This document shows, one piece after another, positions 57,413 through 64,000 of a stretch of DNA of 64,000 bases (positions are counted from its first letter, which is position 1; each line of letters starts with the position of its first letter). The notes under the pieces are model-generated. The model made no database searches. It was not told the origin of the DNA and saw only the letters and a list, made by a program, of their open reading frames with translations. This stretch comes from Polyangiaceae bacterium (GTDB lineage: Bacteria; Myxococcota_A; Polyangia; Polyangiales; Polyangiaceae): contig JAKLKA010000057.1 in NCBI GenBank assembly GCA_023150915.1, positions 1 through 64,000 on the forward strand, read 5' to 3'. The translations under genes and the position numbers were made by a program.

Positions 57413-57901
57413 ATGAAGACGCTGCTCTTGATGCGTCACGCCAAGTCCGACTGGGACGACGCGGGCGTCTCGGACCACGACCGCCCGCTGAACGGTCGCG
57501 GCCAGCGAGCTGCGCCGCAGATGGCCGCGCTCTTGATCGCGGAGAAGCTCACGCCCGATCTCATCCTCAGCTCGACGGCGCTGCGCGCCCGCACCACGGC
57601 GCTGGCGGTGGCCGAGGCCGCCGGCTGGAAGCCCGAGGTCCGCCTGCGGCACGCGCTGTACCTGGCCGACCCTGCGCGCATCGTCCACGAGATCGTGCGC
57701 ATCCCGAGGGACGTGGGTTGCCTGCTGGTCGTCGGGCACAACCCGGGTATGGAAGACCTGGTGAGCGATCTCTCGATGATGCGTCAGGCCATGCCCACCG
57801 CGGCCATTGCGCGCTTCGCGTTTCCGATCGGCAGCTGGGACGAGTTGCCCGCAGCCCGCGCCGAGCAGGTGCACGTCTGGCGGCCCCGCGACGGAGCGTG
57901 A
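57413..57901 (+). CDS. SixA-type histidine phosphatase
   Basis: This encodes 162 residues. The phosphohistidine signature is 'LLLMRHAKSDWDD' (Arg8, His9), followed by 'LNGRGQRAAPQM', 'LILSSTALRARTTA' and 'LLVVGHNPGMEDLV', which has the second catalytic His. The length and motifs match SixA, which removes phosphate from phosphohistidine proteins such as HPt domains. Its target here is unknown; the two-component genes at 52.9-55.1 kb contain no HPt domain. Confidence 0.9.
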   Translation: MKTLLLMRHAKSDWDDAGVSDHDRPLNGRGQRAAPQMAALLIAEKLTPDLILSSTALRARTTALAVAEAAGWKPEVRLRHALYLADPARIVHEIVRIPRDVGCLLVVGHNPGMEDLVSDLSMMRQAMPTAAIARFAFPIGSWDELPAARAEQVHVWRPRDGA

Positions 57902-57983
57902 GCAGCGCAGGTGCGCCCTTGGCCTGATCGGGTGAGCACGACTTTTTCGGAAACTCGGCGCGCGAGCGACCCGAGGCGGAGGC

Positions 57984-59123
57984 ATGACCTCGATCCGAGA
58001 ACTGCTCACTGGTTTCTGCTGGCTCTGGCTCGCAGCCTGCGCGGGGGAGCCCTTCCGGGCCATCCCCGAGGCAGACGCGGGTGACCCGAGGGTGACTCTT
58101 CCCGTGGACCACGTGGCCGGTCCCGCGCTGAGCGTGCCCCCTCGCCCCACCGAGCGCGCGTTCGCGCGCAAGGGCCCAAGTCAGCTTGCCGAGATCGACG
58201 CGCGGACCGGGCGTGTGCTTTCGACCACCGTCGCCGGGGACGTATTTCGCGATCTGATCCGAGACGGTGACCGCCTCGCTCTGGCCATTTCTGGCACCGA
58301 TCTCGACTCGACGACGGTTCGTGCGCTGCGCGTTGCCGACGGGGCGATCGCGCCGGCCGGTGAGAGCGATCCGCTCGGTGCCGGCGGCCGGCTGTTCACC
58401 TTTCCACCGTTCACGCTGGTGCTGACCGAAGACATGGCCGTGACCTGGTCGCTGCTCGACGGCGATCTGCGGCTCGTGCCCGGAAGTAAGGCGGCGGCTC
58501 GACCCGCCAGCTTGCTCCTAGCGAGTGAGCCGTCGCAGCTGCTCGCCCTCAGCCCCACCGGATACGACGCAGGTGAGTACTGGGACACGCTGGTGGTCGC
58601 GCGCTTCGACGCGACCTGGACGCTCGAGTTCCAGTCCATCCCCGCGCCCGGTCGTCCCAGCTCGCGCCTGGCTGGCGCGCCCGACCGCGACGAGGCGTAT
58701 CTGGTGCGCAAGCACGCCAGCGCCTACGATTTCGAGCTGGCCGAGATCTCTCGTGTCACTCCGACCGCACCCTCTGGCTTCCGGACGGTGAGCATTCCCG
58801 GCGCACTGGGAGAGATCGAAGACGTCGTGGTGGCCGCCGACCGAGACGCCCTGCTGGTGCTGCTCTCGCGCGGGGCATCGACCGGAGCGCTGGCGCTCGT
58901 TCCATTGCGCGACGGCGTGACGCCTCAGCTCGTCCCGCTCTCGGCGCCCGTAGAGTCGTCGCCTTGGTTTCAGCGTGCGCTCGCGCTCTTGCCCTCGGGG
59001 CGGGTGCTCGCTGCCACGACCTTTCGCGTCGAGGCCTTCGACTTGATCGACGGCCCCGCGCTGGCGTTCGTCGACGGCTTCGACGGCGCGGGGCTGGCAG
59101 CCCCGCTGGTCGCCTGGGAATGA
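57984..59123 (+). CDS. Lipoprotein, possibly beta-propeller
   Basis: This encodes 379 residues. A GGAGGC precedes ATG 57984. The signal MTSIRELLTGFCWLWLAAC ends in LAAC. The remainder has recurrent short strand blocks ('LAEIDARTGRVLSTTVAGDVFRDLIRDGDRLALAIS', 'VRALRVADGAIAPAG', 'FTLVLTEDMAVTWSLLDGDLRLV', 'SQLLALSPTG', 'GEIEDVVVAADRDALLVLLSRG'), as in propeller proteins. No catalytic residue or family is clear. It is followed by 70 nt and then the tetR gene with its dyad. Confidence 0.65.
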   Translation: MTSIRELLTGFCWLWLAACAGEPFRAIPEADAGDPRVTLPVDHVAGPALSVPPRPTERAFARKGPSQLAEIDARTGRVLSTTVAGDVFRDLIRDGDRLALAISGTDLDSTTVRALRVADGAIAPAGESDPLGAGGRLFTFPPFTLVLTEDMAVTWSLLDGDLRLVPGSKAAARPASLLLASEPSQLLALSPTGYDAGEYWDTLVVARFDATWTLEFQSIPAPGRPSSRLAGAPDRDEAYLVRKHASAYDFELAEISRVTPTAPSGFRTVSIPGALGEIEDVVVAADRDALLVLLSRGASTGALALVPLRDGVTPQLVPLSAPVESSPWFQRALALLPSGRVLAATTFRVEAFDLIDGPALAFVDGFDGAGLAAPLVAWE

Positions 59124-59163
59124 GGCCTTCCCGAGCCCGCTTGACAGCGCCGGAGGCCCCTGT

Positions 59164-59190
59164 TAAACACTCGTTTAGAACGGTTGTTTA
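59164..59190 (+). promoter_or_regulatory. Dyad operator TAAACA...TGTTTA upstream of the tetR gene
   Basis: A 27-base dyad is centred at 59177: TAAACACTCGTT, then TAG, then AACGGTTGTTTA. Ten of the twelve arm positions are complementary, including TAAACA with TGTTTA and CGTT with AACG. It ends three bases before ATG 59194, so a bound repressor would block initiation. It is a good candidate for TetR-family autoregulation of the operon 59194-63392. Confidence 0.65.
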
Positions 59191-59193
59191 GCG

Positions 59194-59796
59194 ATGGATT
59201 CCAGCACGATTCCTGCGGCAATTAGCGATGGCGTGCGAGAGCGCATCCTCTCGGCGGCTCGTGCGGAATTCGCCCAGTGCGGGTTCGGGGCGGCCTCGGT
59301 TCGGACCATCGCGCAGCGGGCCGAGACCACCGCGGCGATGATCAACTACTACTTCGGCGGCAAGCAGGCGCTGTACGACACGGTCGTCGCCGACGCGCAG
59401 GGCCGCCTCTTCGCTCGGCTGGCGGCGGCGATTGCTGCCGGGGGCAGGGAAGGGCTGCCGGTGCGGTTGGCGCTGGCGCACTTCGACTTCTTGGTCGAAG
59501 AGCGCGAGCTGCAGCGGCTCTTGCTTCGGCAGATGCTCGACCAGGGCGGTGCCGTGCGCGAGCGCTCCGAGGCCCTGGTGGGCCCGCTCACCCGGCTGAT
59601 GCACGAGCACTTCGGCGATCGCGACGCGGCGCGCGAGCTCGCCGTCAGCATGTTCGGCGCCATCTCTGGCTACTTCATCTACGAGCCGGTGCTCGGTGCG
59701 TTTCTCGGCCAAGACCCGCTGTCGCCCGAGCGACTGGCTGCCCGTCGGCGTCACATCGCCGAGCTCACCATGCTTCTCGAAAGGTCCACGCAATGA
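59194..59796 (+). CDS. TetR-family transcriptional regulator
   Basis: This encodes 200 residues. The N-terminal helix-turn-helix has 'RERILSAARAEFAQCGFGAASVRTIAQRAETTAAMINYYFGGKQALYDTV' (about residues 15-64), with the 'YYFGGKQALY' motif of the family. The C-terminal part is a ligand-binding bundle, 'LAHFDFLVEERELQRLLLRQMLDQGG'. The dyad at 59164-59190 immediately upstream is its likely operator. Its stop overlaps the radical SAM start by four bases, so it is transcribed with that gene and the dehydrogenase fusion. Confidence 0.93.
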   Translation: MDSSTIPAAISDGVRERILSAARAEFAQCGFGAASVRTIAQRAETTAAMINYYFGGKQALYDTVVADAQGRLFARLAAAIAAGGREGLPVRLALAHFDFLVEERELQRLLLRQMLDQGGAVRERSEALVGPLTRLMHEHFGDRDAARELAVSMFGAISGYFIYEPVLGAFLGQDPLSPERLAARRRHIAELTMLLERSTQ

Positions 59797-60869
59797 ATCA
59801 CAGAGTCGACTTCCTCGAACTGGCCCGCGGTATCGCCGGTGCTCGCCTGGGCCTTCAGCACCCCATCTATCTGGTGCACGCGCTCACCGCGCGCTGCAAC
59901 GCGCGCTGCGGCTTCTGCGCCTGGAACCCGGACTTTTACGACCCGAAGCAGCAGCTCTCGACGCCCGCCATCAAGCAGCTGTACACCGACGCGCGGCGCG
60001 CCGGCTTCGTGGGGCTCTCGATCTGGGGCGGCGAGCCGCTGGTGCACGCCGACTTCGAAGAGTGCGTGTCGCACGCCCGCCAGCTGGGCCTGTTCACCAA
60101 CATGGTGACCAACGGCTTCCTCTTGCGAAAGAAGCTGGCGGCGGTCGCGGACAACATCGACAAGCTCAGCATCTCGCTCGACCACCCGTCGGCAAAGCAC
60201 GACGAAATGCGCGGGATCCGCGGGCTGTTCGACGAGATCGTTGCCGGCACCAAGGCGCTTCGCGCGCGCGAACCCAAGAAGACCGTGCTCTTCGTGTGCA
60301 CGCTGCAGAAGGCCAACGTGGATCGGCCCACGCTGCGCGGGCTGGCCGAGCTGTGCGCGGAGCTGGGCGTCCTGGGCGTGTTCAACGGGCTGCGCGAAGA
60401 GGCAGCCACCGAGGGCGGAGACGCCGGCCTCTCGCGGTATGCGCCCTCGCAGGACGAGCTGGCGGAGGCCTTCGGCTTCCTGCAGCAGCTGAAGCGACAG
60501 GGTTACCCCATTCTCAACTCGAACACCCACCTGAACATGATGCAGAAGGGCCCGCCCGAGTACCACTGCCACTGGCCGAAGTTCATGCTGCCGATCGAGG
60601 CCAATGGCGATGTGGTCGACTGCATGCACTGGGGCACGCGCCCCATCGCCAACCTGAAAGAGACGACGCTGGACGAGGTGCTGCGCCACCCGCGGGTGCG
60701 TGCGCTGGCCGGCCGTGAGGGCGAGAGCTGTCACAAGTGCGTCTCGATCCATCGCGTCGAGATCTCGGAGGTGTGCGGGGGCAATCTCGAGCCGGTGGTG
60801 TCGTGGGCCAAGCTCAAGGCGCCCAGGCGCCTGCCCGTGCTGGGGGCGCGCGCGGCCGTGGTGGGGTGA
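59793..60869 (+). CDS. Radical SAM protein with C-terminal Cys-rich domain, in TetR operon
   Basis: This encodes 358 residues from ATG 59793. The cluster motif is 'TARCNARCGFCAWNPDFYDPKQ' (C-x3-C-x2-C). SAM-contact 'LSIWGGEPLVHADFEECVSHARQLGLFTNMVTNGFLLRKKL' and 'KLSISLDHPSAKHDEMRG' follow. The C-terminal part has 'YHCHWPKFMLPIEANGDVVDCMHWGTRPIANLKE', then 'CHKCVSIHRVEISEVCGGNLEPVV', an arrangement like the SPASM/Twitch auxiliary cluster. The substrate is unknown. It is located between the regulator and the SCP2-E1 fusion, with four-base and three-base junctions. Confidence 0.85.
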   Translation: MNHRVDFLELARGIAGARLGLQHPIYLVHALTARCNARCGFCAWNPDFYDPKQQLSTPAIKQLYTDARRAGFVGLSIWGGEPLVHADFEECVSHARQLGLFTNMVTNGFLLRKKLAAVADNIDKLSISLDHPSAKHDEMRGIRGLFDEIVAGTKALRAREPKKTVLFVCTLQKANVDRPTLRGLAELCAELGVLGVFNGLREEAATEGGDAGLSRYAPSQDELAEAFGFLQQLKRQGYPILNSNTHLNMMQKGPPEYHCHWPKFMLPIEANGDVVDCMHWGTRPIANLKETTLDEVLRHPRVRALAGREGESCHKCVSIHRVEISEVCGGNLEPVVSWAKLKAPRRLPVLGARAAVVG

Positions 60870-60872
60870 GTC

Positions 60873-63392
60873 ATGGGCAAGTTCACCGACCGTGCCGAGT
60901 TCGAGCGGGTGATGGCGCGCCTGTTCGAGCGCCTGATGGCGACGCCGGACGTCGCCGACCCCCTCACCAGCACCGCGCTCGTGGTGCGCTTTCGCTATCC
61001 GGATCTGGGCTCGGTGCTCACTTTCGATCTGAAGCACCGCCCGGCCGAGTTCTCGACCACCGAGCGGGTCGCCGCCGACGTCGAGATGGTGCAGTCGTCG
61101 GACACCGCCCACGAGTTCTGGCTGGGCGAGCTGAACCCGGTGCGCGCCATCGCCACCGGGCGCGTGCGCGCGCGCGGGGACGTGGCGGGCGCGCTCAAGC
61201 TGCTACCGGCGATTCGTCCGGCGTTTCGCATCTACCCCGACGTGCTCCGAGAGCTGGGGCTGGCGGACGTGAGCGCCCCGAGCGCGAAGCGTCAGCGTCT
61301 CGACTGGAAGCGCTTCTTGACTCGCTTCCGTCGCCCCGGCGTGAAGGCGCTTCGTGGCCCCGAGGACACGCGTCCGCCGACGCAGGCCGAGCCCGTGGTG
61401 CCGGCGACCCAGGCGAGCGCCCTGCCCGAAGACGAGCAGCTGCTACGCGTGGAGATGCTGCGGCGCATGCTGCTGATCCGCGAGCTCGAAGAGCGGCTGG
61501 CGTCCGAGTGGCACGCCGGCGCGCTCCCCACGGCTGCCATTCACCTGAGCACCGGGCAAGAGGCGGTCGCGGTGGGGGTGTGCTTCGCGCTGCGCCGCGA
61601 GGACGTGATCGCCACCACGCACCGCGGGCACGGGCACATGCTGGCCAAGGGGGCGCCCGCCGATCGCATGATGGCCGAGATCTTCGGCAAAGAGACCGGG
61701 CTGTGCGCGGGCAAGGGTGGCAGCATGCACGTGACCGACGCCAGCGTGGGCGCCATCGGCGCCAACGGCATCGTGGGCGCGTCGCCGCTGATGGCGCTGG
61801 GGGCTGCACTGGCGTTCTCGCACCAAGAGCGCAACGCCGTGGCGGTGGCGTTCATGGGGGACGGCGCCACCAACCAGGGCATGTTCCACGAGGCGTTGAA
61901 CCTGGCGTCGGTGTGGAAGCTGCCGGTGCTGTTCGTGATCGAGAACAACGGCTACGGCGAGTTCACGCCCCAGGCGGGCTCGACCCAGCTGGCTCGGCTC
62001 TCGGAGCGCGCTCTGAGTTACGGCATGCCGGGGGTCACCGTCGACGGCAACGACGTCGGCGAGGTGCACCGGGCGGCGCGCGATCTGGTGGCGCGCGCCC
62101 GCGCGGGCCAGGGGCCGGCGCTGCTCGAGTGCGTGACCTACCGCTGGCGCGGCCACATGGAGGGCGACGCCCAGAGCTATCGCAGCCCGGCCGAGCTCGA
62201 AGCCTGGAAGGCCAAGGACCCGTGTGCTCAGCTGAGGGCTCGCCTTGTCGCCGAGCAGGTGGTCGACGAGCCGAAGGCGCACGCGCTTTCCGAAGAAGCG
62301 CGCCTGGCCGTCGATGCAGCGATCGAGTTCGCTCGCCGTTCGCCCGAGCCCAAGCCGTCGGCGCTGATCACCCACGTGTTCTCGCCCGAGCCGAAGGGCG
62401 CGGAGGCAGCGCCAGCGGGGGCTTACGAGACGGTCACCGCCTCGGCGGCCATCAACCGCGCGCTGCGCGAAGAGATGCAGCGCGACCCGCGCGTGCTCTT
62501 GCTGGGCGAGGACATCACCTTGGGCGGGTACCTGGCGGTGACGAAGGGCCTGGTCGAGGACTTCGGCAAGCGGCGCGTGCGCGACACACCCATCAGCGAG
62601 AACGCCATCGTCGGCGGGGCCGTGGGAGCAGCCATGAACGGTCTCAGGCCCGTGGCCGAGATCCTGTTCTCGGACTTCTTGACGGTGTGTGCCGACCCAC
62701 TGGTCAACCAGGCGGCCAAGCTGCGCTACATGTCCGGCGGGCAGTACTCGGTGCCAATGGTGGTGCGCACGCCGGGCGGCGCCGGGCTGGGCATGGCCGC
62801 GCAGCACTCGCAGTCGCTCGAGTCCTGGTTCATGAACATCCCGGGCCTGATCATCGCCGCACCGGGCACGGTGCGGGACTGCCGCGCGCTGCTCAAGGCG
62901 GCGATTCGCTCGGACAATCCCGTGCTGTTCTTCGAGCACAAGCTGCTCTACCTGACCGAGGGCGCGATCCCCGTCGCCGACGACGTGGCCCCGCTCGGCG
63001 TCGCCAAGGTCGTGCGCTCGGGCGGCGACGTCACGCTGGTGGCGCTCTCGTACATGGTGCAGGTTGCCCTCGAGGCCGCGACAGCGCTCGCCAAGGAGGG
63101 CATCGAGGTCGAGGTCATCGATCCGCGCACCGTGGTGCCCCTGGACACCGAGACCATCCTCACCTCGGTGGAGAAGACCCGGCGGCTGATCACGCTGGAA
63201 GAGAGCCCGGTGCGCGGCGGCTTCGGGGCCGAGGTGGTGGCACGGGTGGCGACACGGGCGCACGGCCTGCTCGCGTCGGCTCCGGTTCGCATCGGTGCCG
63301 GCGACCACCCCATCGCCTACAACAAGGCCCTCGAGTGCCTGAGCGTGCCGGACGTCGCACGGGTGGTGGCCGCGGTGAAGGGTGCGCTGTAG
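60873..63392 (+). CDS. SCP2-E1alpha-E1beta fusion: thiamine-dependent 2-oxo-acid dehydrogenase with lipid-binding-like N-terminus
   Basis: This encodes 839 residues. Residues 1 to about 125 look like an SCP-2 sterol-transfer-type fold ('FERVMARLFERLMATPDVADPL', 'VVRFRYPDLGSVLTFDL', 'EFWLGELNPVRAIATGRVRARGDVAGALKLLPAIRPAF'). After a linker, E1alpha runs about 190-510, with 'HRGHGHMLAKG' and the thiamine-diphosphate motif 'GDGATNQGMFHEALNLASVWKLPVLFVIENN' (about 329-357). E1beta is 518-839, with 'VLLLGEDITLGG', 'DTPISENAIVGGAVGAAMNGLRPVAEILFSDF' and 'VRTPGGAGLGMAAQHSQSLE'. It would decarboxylate a 2-oxo acid or acetoin-like substrate. No E2 or E3 subunit is in the window. Confidence 0.92.
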   Translation: MGKFTDRAEFERVMARLFERLMATPDVADPLTSTALVVRFRYPDLGSVLTFDLKHRPAEFSTTERVAADVEMVQSSDTAHEFWLGELNPVRAIATGRVRARGDVAGALKLLPAIRPAFRIYPDVLRELGLADVSAPSAKRQRLDWKRFLTRFRRPGVKALRGPEDTRPPTQAEPVVPATQASALPEDEQLLRVEMLRRMLLIRELEERLASEWHAGALPTAAIHLSTGQEAVAVGVCFALRREDVIATTHRGHGHMLAKGAPADRMMAEIFGKETGLCAGKGGSMHVTDASVGAIGANGIVGASPLMALGAALAFSHQERNAVAVAFMGDGATNQGMFHEALNLASVWKLPVLFVIENNGYGEFTPQAGSTQLARLSERALSYGMPGVTVDGNDVGEVHRAARDLVARARAGQGPALLECVTYRWRGHMEGDAQSYRSPAELEAWKAKDPCAQLRARLVAEQVVDEPKAHALSEEARLAVDAAIEFARRSPEPKPSALITHVFSPEPKGAEAAPAGAYETVTASAAINRALREEMQRDPRVLLLGEDITLGGYLAVTKGLVEDFGKRRVRDTPISENAIVGGAVGAAMNGLRPVAEILFSDFLTVCADPLVNQAAKLRYMSGGQYSVPMVVRTPGGAGLGMAAQHSQSLESWFMNIPGLIIAAPGTVRDCRALLKAAIRSDNPVLFFEHKLLYLTEGAIPVADDVAPLGVAKVVRSGGDVTLVALSYMVQVALEAATALAKEGIEVEVIDPRTVVPLDTETILTSVEKTRRLITLEESPVRGGFGAEVVARVATRAHGLLASAPVRIGAGDHPIAYNKALECLSVPDVARVVAAVKGAL

Positions 63393-64000
63393 TCAGCTGA
63401 GCACGCCTGGCGCCAAGAGGAACAACAGCCCAAAGCTCACCAGCAGCACGCCGCTCACCGCTTTCAGCAGCTTGGCGCCGCGCTCACTCAGCGTGAGCCG
63501 GTGCAGCGTGAGCGCATAGGCGGCCACGATCACCGCCAGCGGGATCACGTACGCCACGTTGTACAAGACCAGGTAGCCAAAGCGCGCAACGCCGGACAAG
63601 TCGCTCCGGAGCGTGAGGATCCGCGTGAACACCGCCGGCAGACCCAGCGTGCAGCCGAGCTCGATCAAGTTCACCAGGAAGGCGAGCACGCTGATGCCCA
63701 GGAACGCAGCAGGCAAGCTGGCAGAGGCGGCGATGGCGCGCATGCGACGAAACAGGGTCGGCTTGGCCTTGTCCGGGATCATCAGGGACACGCCTTGCTT
63801 GAACCAGAACAGCTCTTTCAGGTTGATCAGACCCATGCCGAGCACCACCAGCCCCAGCACGAGGGTGACCGGGCGCGACAGGCCGACCAGCGAGAACACG
63901 CCGATCCACGCGGTCATGAACACGAAGTACACGACCCCCGAGGCGAGCACGAAGGTTCCGCCGAACAGCAGCAGCCGCCGGCGCGACTTCACGTGCACCA
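63393..64000 (-). CDS. CcdA/DsbD-like membrane protein (N-terminus outside window)
   Basis: The frame runs to the window edge, and codons before 63998 are off the window. About 202 residues are visible, with six membrane helices. Conserved features are 'RRRLLLFGGTFVLASGVVYFVFMTAWIGVFSLVGLS', 'GLINLKELFWFKQGVSLMIPDKAKPTLFRRMR', 'VLAFLVNLIELGCTLGLPAVFTRIL' with the Cys of the Glu-Leu-Gly-Cys-Thr motif, and 'YLVLYNVAYVIPLAVIVAAYALTL'. This is the C-terminal half of a CcdA/DsbD-family thiol-redox membrane protein. The matching first Cys and any thioredoxin or glutaredoxin domain should be upstream. It converges directly on the E1 fusion gene. Confidence 0.8.
   Translation of the reverse strand, partial: VHVKSRRRLLLFGGTFVLASGVVYFVFMTAWIGVFSLVGLSRPVTLVLGLVVLGMGLINLKELFWFKQGVSLMIPDKAKPTLFRRMRAIAASASLPAAFLGISVLAFLVNLIELGCTLGLPAVFTRILTLRSDLSGVARFGYLVLYNVAYVIPLAVIVAAYALTLHRLTLSERGAKLLKAVSGVLLVSFGLLFLLAPGVLS

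Noticed and set aside
61443-63308. A 621-codon minus-strand frame opposite the E1 fusion
   Set aside because: Antisense shadow of a protein with clear thiamine-diphosphate motifs.
1-64000. CRISPR arrays, tRNA or rRNA genes, insertion sequences, prophage
   Set aside because: No regularly spaced repeats, transposase-like proteins, phage structural genes or cloverleaf-like intergenic sequences were seen. Gaps between genes are too short for rRNA. A tRNA-finding program would be needed to be certain about tRNA.

Overview
The window is uniformly GC-rich, gene-dense chromosomal DNA. It most resembles a myxobacterium of the Polyangia/Sorangiineae type (inference). The signs are about seventeen predicted lipoproteins, several with Gly/Ser/Ala-rich linkers just after the lipobox; two eukaryote-like Ser/Thr kinases, one of them very large; Gld-type ABC export genes; and secreted beta-helix and FG-GAP proteins. 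I found no tRNA, rRNA, insertion sequence, prophage, CRISPR array or biosynthetic megasynthase. About sixty protein genes fill the window, and no stretch without a confident gene is much longer than 330 bases.

Layout. 1-7.3 kb: surface and lipoprotein genes, a radical SAM gene and a thioesterase. 7.3-11 kb: a DUF6151 protein, an orphan FliO-FliP export pair and a small MenA/MenT-like toxin-antitoxin pair. 11.2-16.1 kb: a four-gene Gld-like ABC operon (ATPase with an acidic tail, permease, GldG-like protein, DUF4340). 16.2-19.6 kb: a CE2-like esterase, a serine beta-lactamase-fold lipoprotein and a class II glutamine amidotransferase. 19.7-22.1 kb: pheT without pheS beside it. 22.2-26.8 kb: outer-membrane and lipoprotein genes and a second radical SAM gene. 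26.8-29.7 kb: a fused LtrA-KirBac channel and a methyltransferase. 29.8-37.3 kb: membrane protein, cyclophilin, hydrolase, His-rich lipoprotein, Ser/Thr kinase and acyltransferase. 37.4-40.8 kb: a 1,140-residue kinase. 40.9-44.2 kb: a metzincin with FG-GAP repeats, coupled to an FGE-fold lipoprotein. 44.3-50 kb: a J-domain protein, an M48-TerB protein, a GMC oxidoreductase with its small partner, and a lipoprotein carrying a Hint (intein-like) domain. 50-55.7 kb: a DUF885 peptidase, uppS and a two-component system. 55.8-59.1 kb: a repeat-rich lipoprotein, SixA and a propeller-like lipoprotein. 59.2-63.4 kb: a TetR-controlled operon of a radical SAM enzyme and an SCP2-E1alpha-E1beta fusion. The window ends inside a CcdA/DsbD-like membrane protein.

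The most unusual items are the LtrA-KirBac fusion, the SCP2-E1alpha-E1beta fusion with its TetR dyad operator, the Hint-domain lipoprotein, the MenAT-like pair and the orphan FliO-FliP pair. Many first genes also have a TANNNT element 6-11 bases before the start codon and no clear Shine-Dalgarno, which suggests leaderless or near-leaderless transcripts. Genes inside operons instead tend to show purine-rich ribosome-binding sites or overlapping stop/start codons.
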